The position numbers and the translations under genes are program-made. From Candidatus Sumerlaeota bacterium (lineage in GTDB: Bacteria; Sumerlaeota; Sumerlaeia; JAFGJS01), in contig JAFGJS010000125.1 in assembly GCA_016928995.1 (NCBI GenBank), forward strand, positions 31,600-95,599: 64,000 nt of DNA, read 5' to 3'. This document shows positions 1 through 7,668 of this stretch, piece after piece. The notes under the pieces are model-generated. The model ran no database searches, had not been told where the DNA came from, and worked only from the letters and a program-made list of their open reading frames with translations. Positions within the stretch are counted from its first letter, which is position 1. Each line of letters begins with the position of its first letter.

Positions 1-920
1 GTCTTCACGCAATAGCCCTGGAAGAAGCGCTCGTACACGGTGTTGAGGAAATGCTGCTTGTCGCTGAAGTGCGTCAGCGTGCGCGCGGCGGATTCGATGG
101 CCAGATAGAAGCGGTCGAGCGAGGCGAGGTATTCCTTGCGGTTGAAACTCTGGCTGACCAGCGCGTCGATGACTTTCTCCACTTCGGCGGCGATGACGTT
201 GCGGCGGGTGAAGTCGGCGTTGTCGAAGATCGTGCGGATCAGGCGCTCGGTGAGGAGATGCTGCACGAGCATTTCGTCCACGGCTTCGCGCGCGAGGTTC
301 GGGTTGAGCGACTCGCGGCAGAGGGCGAAGAATTCCTTGAAGGATTGCTGGAAGCGGCGGTTGCTCTGGTGCGCCTCTTCGATTTTGTCCACGAGTCCGC
401 GCGCGAGTTCGGGCACACGCTCCTTGAAGGATTCCACGGCCTGCTCGAACTCATGAATATCCGGCTCGACGTGGGCGTAAAAGCGCTGGAGCAGATCGGC
501 GAGTTGCTGTTTATCGGTGAGATCGGCGCGCAACATTTCGCGTCCGTCCTGATAGAGCAGGGCATCACGGGAATTCTCAAAGATAGTGTTGGTCAGCGGA
601 TAGCCGCGCTCGGTCTTGGCTGCTGCGGCGGCGGCAAGATCGTCATCGGGATCCTTTGCCTCCCAGTAACCGCGCGGCAGGCTGTTGGCGTCGCGCAACG
701 TGCCGTCCGGGCGGATGGAGCGTCCTTCGGCGGAATGGGCGCTGAGTTCGGGGATCAAGACCCATTTATGCGTCCTGGCCGTTGTGGTCAGCAAATCCTG
801 AAACGCGGAACGCAACGCGCCTTCGTGTTTGACTCCTTCTTTCTCATAACGGCGCAATGTGGCGTAGTAATCGCGGATGGCTTTGGGGCTGATTGATGCG
901 CTGGAGCGTTGAGCAGTCAT
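1..920 (-). CDS. Type ISP restriction-modification enzyme, N-terminal part (partial at left edge)
   Basis: This reading frame is not in the ORF track because it runs off the window. Reading the minus strand from the ATG at 920 gives 306 open codons starting MTAQRSSASISPKAIRDYYA. The order of motifs (Y.ATLRRYEKEGVKHEGALR, then RPDGTLRD, then YWEAKD) matches the N-terminal nuclease region of single-chain type ISP enzymes such as LlaBIII, where the D and the E-x-K form the PD-(D/E)xK site. The later stretches NPNLAREAVDEMLVQHLLTE and FLNTVYERFFQGYCVK are also typical and lead into the helicase or methyltransferase part, which lies outside the window. Such enzymes cut and methylate DNA from one polypeptide. 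It is divergent from the glycosyltransferase to its right. Family assignment is from motif recall, so the exact domain boundaries are inferred. Confidence 0.82.
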   Translation of the reverse strand, partial: MTAQRSSASISPKAIRDYYATLRRYEKEGVKHEGALRSAFQDLLTTTARTHKWVLIPELSAHSAEGRSIRPDGTLRDANSLPRGYWEAKDPDDDLAAAAAAKTERGYPLTNTIFENSRDALLYQDGREMLRADLTDKQQLADLLQRFYAHVEPDIHEFEQAVESFKERVPELARGLVDKIEEAHQSNRRFQQSFKEFFALCRESLNPNLAREAVDEMLVQHLLTERLIRTIFDNADFTRRNVIAAEVEKVIDALVSQSFNRKEYLASLDRFYLAIESAARTLTHFSDKQHFLNTVYERFFQGYCVK

Positions 921-1109
921 GAGCAATGAGACCTTGTTCGCATTTTCTGTTCGTTTCTGGGATGACTAAGCGCTAGATAGATTATGAGAATCGTGTTTGT
1001 TCGTGCAAGTGAAAGGTTTCAACTGCTTCGAAGTTCTTTTAACTTTCTTCGAGGTTTTGATCAGGTCTTTGTGCTTGCGTGGGGCGGGGAGGTTTGGAAG
1101 AGTTCGGGC

Positions 1110-2228
1110 ATGGATGAGCGGGATTCACAGTCTGGTTTGCGCACACTTCACATCGACACGGGATTGGAGTGGCGCGGGGGGCAGAATCAGTCCTGGCAAT
1201 TGTGCCTGGGATTGCTGGCGCGTGGTCATGAGGTGTTGGCGCTGGCGCAGCCGGGATCGCCTTGGGCGGAGCGGTTGCGGGAGGCGGGCGTAGAGGTGCG
1301 GGAGATTCGCATGCGCGGCGAGTTCGATCCGATCGCCGTGCGCGGCATCCGGCGCGCGATCCGGGAATTCAAGCCGCACTTGATTCATACGCACACGGCG
1401 CATGCGCATGGGCTGGCCGTGTGGGCCGCTGGACGGCGCCCGGACATTCCGGTGGTCGTGTCGCGGCGGGTGGATTTCGCCATCGGCGGCAACTGGCTCT
1501 CGCGGCGCAAGTACGGCCATCCGGTGTGCCGCTATCTGGCGATCAGCAACGGCGTGCGCGACGTGCTGATCGACGGCGGGATTCCGGCGGAGCGCATCCG
1601 CATCGCGCCGTCGGGCGTCGATCCGATGCGATTCGAGGGCGCGCATGACCGGGCGAAGGCGCGCGGCGAGTTGGGGCTGGATGACGGCGCGTTCGCAATC
1701 CTGAACGTCGCGGCGCTGACGGATCACAAAGATCAAACCACGCTGATCCGCGCCGCGCAAGGAGTCGTCCGTCAGGCGGAAAACGCGACGGTGTTGATCG
1801 CCGGCGAGGGTGAATTGCAGCCGGAGTTGGAACGGCTGATCGCGGAACTGGGGCTGGCCGGCAAGGTGCGCTTGCTGGGTCATCGCGCGGATGTGCCGGA
1901 GTTGCTGGCCGCGAGCGATCTGTTTGTCATGTCGAGCAAGCTCGAGGGGCTGTGCACCTCGATCATTGATGCGATGTTGATGCGCGCGCCTGTCGTGGCC
2001 TGCGCGGCTGGCGGCATTCCCGACCTTGTCATTCACGAGCAGACCGGCTTGCTCGCGCCGCCGCAGGAGCCGCAGGCTCTGACCGAGGCGATCTTGCGGT
2101 TGCATGGTGACGCGGCGTTGCGCGAGCGTCTGGCCGAAGCCGCCCACAAGCATGCCATGCAGCATTTCACCTGCGACAGCATGGTCGAAGCCACGCTGCG
2201 CGCTTACCGTGAATTTTTGGAATCCTAG
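1110..2228 (+). CDS. Glycosyltransferase family 4 (GT-B fold)
   Basis: A 372-residue GT-B glycosyltransferase that would transfer a sugar from a nucleotide donor onto a lipid-linked or surface glycan at the cytoplasmic face of the membrane. The N-terminal half has the usual early strand (LRTLHIDTGLEWRGGQNQSW) and an IHTHTAHAHG segment. The C-terminal donor half has GEGELQPELERLI and a SSKLEGLCTSIIDAML stretch at the place of the EX7E motif, with D in place of the second E. The ORF track starts at 984, but the first 42 residues do not resemble the family. The ATG at 1110 follows a GGGGAGG ribosome-binding site and starts MDERDSQSGLRTLHID, so I use it. No partner genes lie beside it, so the acceptor is unknown. 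Confidence 0.85.
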   Translation: MDERDSQSGLRTLHIDTGLEWRGGQNQSWQLCLGLLARGHEVLALAQPGSPWAERLREAGVEVREIRMRGEFDPIAVRGIRRAIREFKPHLIHTHTAHAHGLAVWAAGRRPDIPVVVSRRVDFAIGGNWLSRRKYGHPVCRYLAISNGVRDVLIDGGIPAERIRIAPSGVDPMRFEGAHDRAKARGELGLDDGAFAILNVAALTDHKDQTTLIRAAQGVVRQAENATVLIAGEGELQPELERLIAELGLAGKVRLLGHRADVPELLAASDLFVMSSKLEGLCTSIIDAMLMRAPVVACAAGGIPDLVIHEQTGLLAPPQEPQALTEAILRLHGDAALRERLAEAAHKHAMQHFTCDSMVEATLRAYREFLES

Positions 2229-2258
2229 GCCGATTCGAACTTTCCTTTCCCCATTTAA

Positions 2259-2290
2259 CAATTCGCAATTCGCAATTCACAATTCACAAA
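2259..2290. repeat. Short tandem repeat of a CAATTCRC-like 8-mer
   Basis: About four imperfect copies of an 8-bp unit (caattcgc/caattcac) lie just after the glycosyltransferase stop. No coding role is visible. Similar AT-rich spacer repeats are common in bacterial intergenic DNA. Confidence 0.6.
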
Positions 2291-2342
2291 GCGCAATAGC
2301 CAATTGCCGACTGTACACGGTCAGGGAAAGAGAACTTCTTAA

Positions 2343-2440
2343 GAGCGTGTGTGAAAAATGTGGCACGGGCGTCTCGCCCGTGATTGGCCGAAGAAACGAA
2401 TTCCTATAAAATACATGGGCAAGATGCCCATGCCACGCTC
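2343..2440. repeat. Compound palindromic repeat: two hairpins within outer inverted arms
   Basis: Two perfect palindromes lie close together: cacgggcgtctcgcccgtg (2364-2382) and catgggcaagatgcccatg (2414-2432). They are bracketed by GTGGCA on the left and TGCCAC on the right, with GAGCGTG/CACGCTC further out, so the whole block is itself an inverted repeat. It fills much of the 422-bp gap between the glycosyltransferase and the NSS transporter. It looks like a dispersed intergenic element rather than a terminator, since no T-tract follows. No second copy of these exact arms was noticed in the window. Confidence 0.7.
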
Positions 2441-2505
2441 CAAGTCCTTTTTAAATGCGCTCTGAGAGATATTTCACCATCAAGGCGCAATGCTGGCAAT
2501 AGCGC

Positions 2506-2534
2506 TTGACAGGCGGAATGGGAAAATAATTAAT
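2506..2534 (+). promoter_or_regulatory. Possible sigma-70-like promoter for the NSS transporter
   Basis: A perfect TTGACA at 2506-2511 is followed 17 bases later by ATTAAT inside an AT-rich tract. It lies about 115 bases before the transporter start. Other spacings in the same tract would also fit, so this is only a candidate. Confidence 0.35.
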
Positions 2535-2650
2535 TAGCGCGACTGTGCGAAATTCCGGCGGCAAAACAGCCGTCCATACATCGAGCGGCGTAAGCCGCGG
2601 CCACGCCTGACGCGATGCGTCCACACCAAATAACCGGAGAGATGGATTCG

Positions 2651-4192
2651 ATGGAACGACAGCAGTGGAAAAGCAATCTGGGATTCCTTGCCGCGGCCGT
2701 GGGCAGCGCCGTTGGACTGGGAAACATCTGGCGTTTCAGCTACGTCTGCTATGAAAACGGCGGAGGCGCATTTCTCATCCCGTATTTCATCGCTCTATTC
2801 ACGGCGGGCATTCCGCTGATGATCCTGGAATTCGGGCTGGGGCATCGCAAACAGGGCTCCGCGCCCAAGTCGCTGCATCTCGTGGCGCCGCACTGGGAAT
2901 GGCTCGGATGGTATTCCGTGCTGTTCGTGATGTTCGGCATCATGCTTTATTACAGCGTGGTGATCTCCTGGTGTGTGAACTATTTGGGCTTCTCCTTCAC
3001 GTTGGACTGGGGCGAGGAGACGGGCAAGTTTTTCGGCGTGAACTTTCTGAATGCCATCACTCCGGGCAAGGACGGGCATGGCGCGTTGAATTTAGGCTCG
3101 ATCCGCTGGAATGTGCTGGGGACGGCCGTCTTCGTTTGGGCGTTGTTCTGGCTGATCTGTTTCCGCGAGATCAACAAGGGCATCGAACTGGTCTGCAAGG
3201 CTTTCATCCCGGTGCTGCTGCTGCTGATCGTCATTCTGGTCGTCTGGTCGTCGCAACTGGACGGCGCCTGGGAAGGAATCAAGGCGTACCTGACTCCGGA
3301 TTTCAAGCGGTTGTTCGGCCGCGGCGCCAGTAAAATCTGGCTCGCCGCCTATGGGCAGATTTTCTTCAGCCTATCCCTCGGTTTCGGGATCATGATCGCC
3401 TACGCCAGTTACCTTGACCGCCAGGCCAACATCGCCAAACTGGCGTTGATCACCGCGTGCAGCAATAGTTTTGTCGAAGTTTTCGCCGGTTTTGCCGTAT
3501 TCAGCACGCTCGGTTTCATGGCGGCGCAAAAAGGCGTGCCGGTTTCCGAAGTCGCCGTGGGCGGCGGAGGGCTTGCGTTCATTGTATATCCTGCGGCGAT
3601 CAATCAGTTGCCCTTTGGCAATATCGCCTTTGGCGTCATTTTTTTCCTTGCGTTGGTTATCGCAGGCATCTCGTCCGCCATTTCGATCATTGAAGCGTTT
3701 ACCTGCGCGCTGGAGGACAAGTTCGGCTGGAAACGGATCAACATCGTCACCGTGGCCTGTGCGATTGGTTTCCTGGGCAGCATGCTTTATTGCACTCAAG
3801 CTGGACCGAACATACTGGACATCACGGATCAATTTCTTAACACTTATGGCTTGGTCGTCGTTGGATTGATGGAGTGTGTGATTCTAAGCTACTTTTACAA
3901 GATGCTGCATCTGCGTGAACATGTCGATCGACTATCTAAACGGCGTTGGTCTTTCCTTTGGGCCAATTCCGTCAAATTTTTCGTGCCGCTTATCTTGATC
4001 TATATGCTAACGCAAAATTTGATTGATGAAATCACACCGCCCTTTTTTGGCGGATATCCGGGAGCTTCCATTCTCGTTTTCGGCGTGGCTTTTGTCGTCG
4101 TTGCATTGATCGGCGGAATTGTCTTCTCGCTCATCCCCTGGCGCCGGCCATGCGTCATGCCGGAGTATGAATATGAAAAGGAATTGGAATAA
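2651..4192 (+). CDS. Sodium-dependent transporter, NSS (SNF) family
   Basis: A LeuT-like secondary transporter of 513 residues, the usual length for bacterial members, which take up amino acids or related solutes with Na+. The first membrane segment carries the family hallmark WKSNLGFLAAAVGSAVGLGN followed by IWRFSYVCYENGGGAFL, the unwound TM1 region that binds Na+ and substrate. About twelve hydrophobic segments follow to the end, with a short charged C-terminus. The ORF track starts at 2615, but GGAGAG at 2636-2641 sits about nine bases before the ATG at 2651 (MERQQWKSN), so I prefer that start; the ATG at 2642 is too close to it. It is a single gene ended by the strong hairpin at 4220-4260. 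The substrate cannot be read from the sequence. Confidence 0.93.
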   Translation: MERQQWKSNLGFLAAAVGSAVGLGNIWRFSYVCYENGGGAFLIPYFIALFTAGIPLMILEFGLGHRKQGSAPKSLHLVAPHWEWLGWYSVLFVMFGIMLYYSVVISWCVNYLGFSFTLDWGEETGKFFGVNFLNAITPGKDGHGALNLGSIRWNVLGTAVFVWALFWLICFREINKGIELVCKAFIPVLLLLIVILVVWSSQLDGAWEGIKAYLTPDFKRLFGRGASKIWLAAYGQIFFSLSLGFGIMIAYASYLDRQANIAKLALITACSNSFVEVFAGFAVFSTLGFMAAQKGVPVSEVAVGGGGLAFIVYPAAINQLPFGNIAFGVIFFLALVIAGISSAISIIEAFTCALEDKFGWKRINIVTVACAIGFLGSMLYCTQAGPNILDITDQFLNTYGLVVVGLMECVILSYFYKMLHLREHVDRLSKRRWSFLWANSVKFFVPLILIYMLTQNLIDEITPPFFGGYPGASILVFGVAFVVVALIGGIVFSLIPWRRPCVMPEYEYEKELE

Positions 4193-4219
4193 CGGCGCGC
4201 CCATTCTAATTAGAAAAGC

Positions 4220-4260
4220 ATAAGAGAAACGCCCGGCTTCTCGCCGGGCGTTTCTCTTAT
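4220..4260. terminator. Perfect 18-bp stem, bidirectional terminator
   Basis: The arms ataagagaaacgcccggc and gccgggcgtttctcttat are exact reverse complements around a 5-base loop. The hairpin lies between the convergent NSS transporter and the small membrane protein, and has T-rich or A-rich flanks on both strands, so it can stop transcription from either side. Confidence 0.85.
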
Positions 4261-4288
4261 AGCCCTCTATATTGCGCTGATAGCCGAA

Positions 4289-4696
4289 TTACATCAGCAG
4301 TTTACCGGCGAGATAGATCAAGCCGGGCGAGACGGCGAGGAGGAGCATGCCCAGGCAACCCCCTTTTTTGCCTTTGGCGCCGCCGGCCTTGCCCTCCGGC
4401 GCCCATTGATGGGACATGCTCCACTTCGGGCGATTGTCCATGTAGGCTTTGGCCAGCGTCGTGACGGACTGCTTGGAAAGGTACGTGTCGCCGCAAACCA
4501 GCACGAGGCGGGTGGCCGGATCTTGCATGCGCAGCTTCAAACCTTGGGCTTCGATGCCGATTTCCAGCCAGTCGTCCTCGGCGCGATCCAAACGGATCAT
4601 TGAAGGCTGATTGGGATTGAATGCGTCGATCAGGGCGGCCACTTGTTCCGGATCGGGAGCAGCCTGTGTCGTGCCGTCAGGGAGCGTGAGTTGCAT
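4289..4696 (-). CDS. Hypothetical protein with C-terminal membrane segment
   Basis: A 135-residue protein I do not recognise. The N-terminal 90 residues look soluble and acidic (MQLTLPDGTTQAAPDPEQVA), then comes a Gly/Lys-rich linker (GKAGGAKGKKGG) and one hydrophobic segment (CLGMLLLAVSPGLIYLAG) at the extreme C-terminus, as in a tail-anchored protein. The start has a clear GAGGAGG site about six bases upstream. It follows the next gene (5289-4711) after only 14 bases on the same strand, so the two are probably co-transcribed and may form one envelope-associated unit with the gene at 5400-5660. Confidence 0.7.
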   Translation of the reverse strand: MQLTLPDGTTQAAPDPEQVAALIDAFNPNQPSMIRLDRAEDDWLEIGIEAQGLKLRMQDPATRLVLVCGDTYLSKQSVTTLAKAYMDNRPKWSMSHQWAPEGKAGGAKGKKGGCLGMLLLAVSPGLIYLAGKLLM

Positions 4697-4710
4697 CGGG
4701 CGCCTCCTCT

Positions 4711-5289
4711 TTATTTGGTGTTGATGTAGATGTTGTCGTTGACGATGACATATTCCTGATTGGGTTTGAGCGGCGGGAAACTGAAGCCGGTCTTGCGAAG
4801 ATTCTCAATGGTGACCGGCTGATCGGGATGGCTCAGTTTCCACATCTGCAGATTTGTGTTTAAGGTTTGGGTGTTGACCGATGTGCTCAGGCGGCGGGCA
4901 CGGCCGATGTTGCCGAGCATGCCGGGTTCCGGTCCGGGCGCCGGAGCGCCGCCAGCGGTGGTTTGCATGCTTTGCACGGCTTGCAGCGGATTGGCCGGCT
5001 GTTGTTCCTGAGCCTCCGCCTGTTGCTTTTGCCGTTCGGCTTCCTCCTTGGCGCGTTTTTCCGCGATGGCTTGCTGCACATTTTGATCGGTGAAGCCCAG
5101 GTTTTGCTGATTCATTTCATCCAGCGAGTCAAGTTCCCGATCGATGGCGTTCGTCGTGGGCGTAGGGCCTCCGAGCCAGTTTCCCCCGTTAAACATCATG
5201 ATCGTAAGGACTAAGATGATCAGCACGACGATCATCACGCCAATCATGCCCCAGCCGCGCTGTGAGTTATGATTTGTTTTTAAGTTCAT
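4711..5289 (-). CDS. Small single-pass membrane protein with coiled coil, possibly pilin-like
   Basis: A 192-residue protein with a short basic N-terminus, one membrane helix (RGWGMIGVMIVVLIILVLTI), a Glu/Gln/Lys-rich coiled-coil stretch (about residues 70-110), a Pro/Gly-rich linker and a compact C-terminal part ending YVIVNDNIYINTK. The C-terminal LQMWKLSHPDQPVTIENL resembles the alpha-beta part of pseudopilins, but the N-terminus lacks the normal G-FTLIEL prepilin signal, so the pilin link is only inference. The ORF track begins at 5307; the ATG at 5289 has an AGCAGG site upstream and is preferred. The RGW motif before the membrane helix is shared with the upstream gene. Confidence 0.62.
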   Translation of the reverse strand: MNLKTNHNSQRGWGMIGVMIVVLIILVLTIMMFNGGNWLGGPTPTTNAIDRELDSLDEMNQQNLGFTDQNVQQAIAEKRAKEEAERQKQQAEAQEQQPANPLQAVQSMQTTAGGAPAPGPEPGMLGNIGRARRLSTSVNTQTLNTNLQMWKLSHPDQPVTIENLRKTGFSFPPLKPNQEYVIVNDNIYINTK

Positions 5290-5399
5290 GATTCGGCCTG
5301 CTTTCATATCGATTGATGGAATAGCGCACGAGCTTTAGAACACAGATCCACGATTTTGTTGACGGATATTTTCAGAAAAAAGCCTTGGTCCGTAAAGAC

Positions 5400-5660
5400 C
5401 TAATCGCGGGCGTAGCCATCGTCGTCATCGTCGGATTCATTGTATTCGCCGCTGCCGCCGCGAGTGTCGCGCAGATCCTGTGTCTGCTCCATCGTGGTCA
5501 AGCGGCCTTCCAGCGATATTTTCGAAGGCTGGTCGCTGTCGTCCGTCAATCTTCCGCCGAATTGGATGAAGTAAATCGTCAGTCCGATGGCGACAGCCAG
5601 GAGGATCACGATGAGCGCCCATCCACGGCTGGAGCGTGTTTTTGCGGAGCGTGTCAACAT
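5400..5660 (-). CDS. Small membrane protein with acidic C-terminus
   Basis: An 86-residue protein with a basic N-terminus (MLTRSAKTRSSRGWALIV), one membrane helix and a strongly acidic tail that ends in NESDDDDDGYARD. A GGAGG site lies nine bases before the ATG. The RGW[AG]xI sequence entering the membrane helix is shared with the downstream gene at 4711-5289, and both are on the same strand about 110 bases apart, so they may be paralogous envelope proteins of one operon. I do not recognise a family. Confidence 0.62.
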   Translation of the reverse strand: MLTRSAKTRSSRGWALIVILLAVAIGLTIYFIQFGGRLTDDSDQPSKISLEGRLTTMEQTQDLRDTRGGSGEYNESDDDDDGYARD

Positions 5661-5913
5661 GGCTAAATACCTCCATTGAGATATTTTTTATAAGCATGGC
5701 GCAAATCCGCAGGAATTTCAACGGATTTTTGAGATTTTACGAGTGCGAGGCCGATCATCATTGTTTATTCAGTTGAAAATATAGGCGCGAAGCATTAAGC
5801 CATACATCAAGGCATACATATCATCGAAATTGGCGGACGGCGCAACGGCATTGAGTCCGCATGATGACGTTTGGAATTCAAACAGCGATTTAACGATTGA
5901 AGGAGACGCGCTC

Positions 5914-6258
5914 ATGGCAGAGACGATTTTCACCAAGATCATGGCCGGGGAGATTCCTGCGGAGATCGTGTATCAGGACGAGCACGTAGCTGCGTTCCGT
6001 GATATTAATCCGAAAGCCCCGCACCATTTGCTGGTCGTGCCGCGCAAGGTGATTCCGACGCTGAACGACGTGACGGCGGAAAATTCGGGCAGCGTGGCGA
6101 AGATTTTCGAGGCCTTGCCGAAGATCGCGGAGCAGCTCGGCTTCAAAGAATCCGGTTATCGCGCGGTGTTCAACTGCGGTCCGGATGCGCATCAGGAGGT
6201 GATGCACATTCATCTGCATGTGCTGGGCGGACGCGATATGACCTGGCCGCCAGGATGA
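5914..6258 (+). CDS. HIT family nucleotide-binding protein (HinT-like)
   Basis: A 114-residue histidine-triad protein that would hydrolyse nucleoside phosphoramidates or related AMP conjugates in the cytosol. The active-site signature HIHLHVLGG is present near residues 97-105, and the N-terminal FTKIMAGEIPAEIVYQDEH plus DINPKAPHHLLVVPRK are the usual HinT segments. The ORF track starts at 5830, but AGGAG at 5901-5905 and the family N-terminus point to the ATG at 5914 (MAETIFTKI). Length agrees with HinT. It stands alone, followed by an inverted repeat and then the M16 peptidase. Confidence 0.93.
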   Translation: MAETIFTKIMAGEIPAEIVYQDEHVAAFRDINPKAPHHLLVVPRKVIPTLNDVTAENSGSVAKIFEALPKIAEQLGFKESGYRAVFNCGPDAHQEVMHIHLHVLGGRDMTWPPG

Positions 6259-6272
6259 TTTTTATAACAGCA

Positions 6273-6372
6273 TTTTTTTCGCACAGAGCCACAGAGCGCA
6301 CGAAGCCAGTGATTTATTGACACACCATATCAAGTTATCCTCTGTGTTCTCAGTGCCTCTGTGCGAAAAAAA
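6273..6372. repeat. CACAGAG-type inverted repeat
   Basis: Sixteen-base arms tttttttcgcacagag and ctctgtgcgaaaaaaa are perfect reverse complements about 68 bases apart. The region between holds further partial copies of the CACAGAG/CTCTGTG word. It fills the gap between the HIT gene and the M16 peptidase. The same kind of word occurs in dispersed intergenic repeats of several bacterial groups. As RNA it would form a long hairpin with a U-tract, so it may also terminate HIT transcription. Confidence 0.7.
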
Positions 6373-6384
6373 TAAAAGAGGTAA

Positions 6385-7650
6385 ATGAACTTGGACTCAG
6401 AATTTGAAAAACATACGCTCAGCAACGGCGTGCGGGTGTTGATGGACCGGATGGATCATGTGCGGTCGGTAGCGATGGGATTCTTCCTCGAGGCGGGCAG
6501 CCGCGATGAGTCATCACCGGAAAATGGCCTGGCGCATGTGATCGAGCACATGCTGTTCAAGGGCACGGAACGGCGGGATGCGTTGCGCATCGCCACGGAG
6601 TCCAATACGCTTGGCGGGCACTTCAATGCCTTTACGACGCAGGATACGGTCTGCCTGCATGCGCGCGTGGTGGATGAGAAGCTGGACGCGGCGCTGGATT
6701 TGCTGGCCGATCTGCTGGGGCATTCGCGGCATGCGCCGGAAGAACTGGAGCGCGAACGGAACGTGATTCTGGAAGAGATCTACATGTACCAGGACACGCC
6801 GGATGAGCAGGTCGTGGACAATTTCACCGAGGCGCTCTGGCAGGCGAGTTCGCTGGGGCGGCCGATCCTGGGAACGCCGGAGACCGTGTCAGCATTCACA
6901 CGCGAGCACATCCTGGATTTCACCGGACGGCATTTCGCGGGCGACCGGCTGGTTGTGGCGCTGGCGGGAAACTTTGATCCGCAACACGCTTTGGCGGAAG
7001 TGGAGCGGCAGTTGGCCGGATTTCAGCCCAAGGGAGCGCAACGGACCATTGAGCGGCCTGCGCCGGTATTCAGCCATGTTTTCGACGAACGCGACCTGGA
7101 GCAGGAGCATATCTGCATCGGCTGCGAATCGATTACGCGCGCCTCGGAGGATCGCTTCGCCTATAGCATCATGAATTGGATTCTGGGGGGCGGGATGAAC
7201 TCGCGCATTTTCCAGGAGGTGCGCGAGAAACGCGGACTGGCGTATTCCATCGGGTCGTTTTTCCGGCCGTATGTGGATACGGGCTATTTTGCGATCAGCG
7301 GCGGCACCCGGCCGGAAAACGCGGAGGAAGTGATGGAAATTGTGCTGCGCGAGACGCGCAAGATCTACAATGAGGCGGTGGACGCGGAGGAACTGGAAAG
7401 CGCGCGCGAGGCGCTCAAGGGCGGCGTGCTGATGGGGCTGGAATCGACCAATTGGCGCATGCATCGTCTGGCGGATATGGAACTGACTTTCGGGCGTTAC
7501 ATCGAGGTGGATGAAGTGATCCGGCGGCTCGATGCGGTGACGGTCAAAGACGTGCAGGACGTGGCGGAGCGCTACCTCAAAGGCTCCCCGGTCGGCATGG
7601 CGGTGATTGGTCCGAAGGCTTTGCCGCAATCGGATGAGCTGAAGTTTTAA
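6385..7650 (+). CDS. M16 family zinc metallopeptidase (processing-peptidase-like)
   Basis: A 421-residue zinc endopeptidase of the pitrilysin/MPP family. The inverted zinc motif HVIEHMLFKGT (HxxEH) lies near residues 52-62, and the third zinc ligand is the Glu of ERNVILEEI about 75 residues later. The N-terminal HTLSNGVRVL and GFFLEAGSRDE, and the C-terminal half with EVREKRGLAYSIGSFF, are the two normal M16 domains. Length equals the single-chain PqqL/YmxG-like bacterial enzymes that process peptides. It ends just before the convergent mutM, separated by a 12-bp palindrome (gtagaattctac). The start follows AAAGAGG closely. Confidence 0.93.
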   Translation: MNLDSEFEKHTLSNGVRVLMDRMDHVRSVAMGFFLEAGSRDESSPENGLAHVIEHMLFKGTERRDALRIATESNTLGGHFNAFTTQDTVCLHARVVDEKLDAALDLLADLLGHSRHAPEELERERNVILEEIYMYQDTPDEQVVDNFTEALWQASSLGRPILGTPETVSAFTREHILDFTGRHFAGDRLVVALAGNFDPQHALAEVERQLAGFQPKGAQRTIERPAPVFSHVFDERDLEQEHICIGCESITRASEDRFAYSIMNWILGGGMNSRIFQEVREKRGLAYSIGSFFRPYVDTGYFAISGGTRPENAEEVMEIVLRETRKIYNEAVDAEELESAREALKGGVLMGLESTNWRMHRLADMELTFGRYIEVDEVIRRLDAVTVKDVQDVAERYLKGSPVGMAVIGPKALPQSDELKF

Positions 7651-7668
7651 TGTAGAATTCTACTGGTC

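Noticed and set aside
51-896. Plus-strand ORF of 281 codons
   Set aside because: It is the antisense shadow of the type ISP restriction gene on the minus strand, whose product has clear family motifs.
1125-2261. Minus-strand ORF of 378 codons
   Set aside because: Antisense shadow of the glycosyltransferase gene; its product is Arg/Gln/His-rich without family features.
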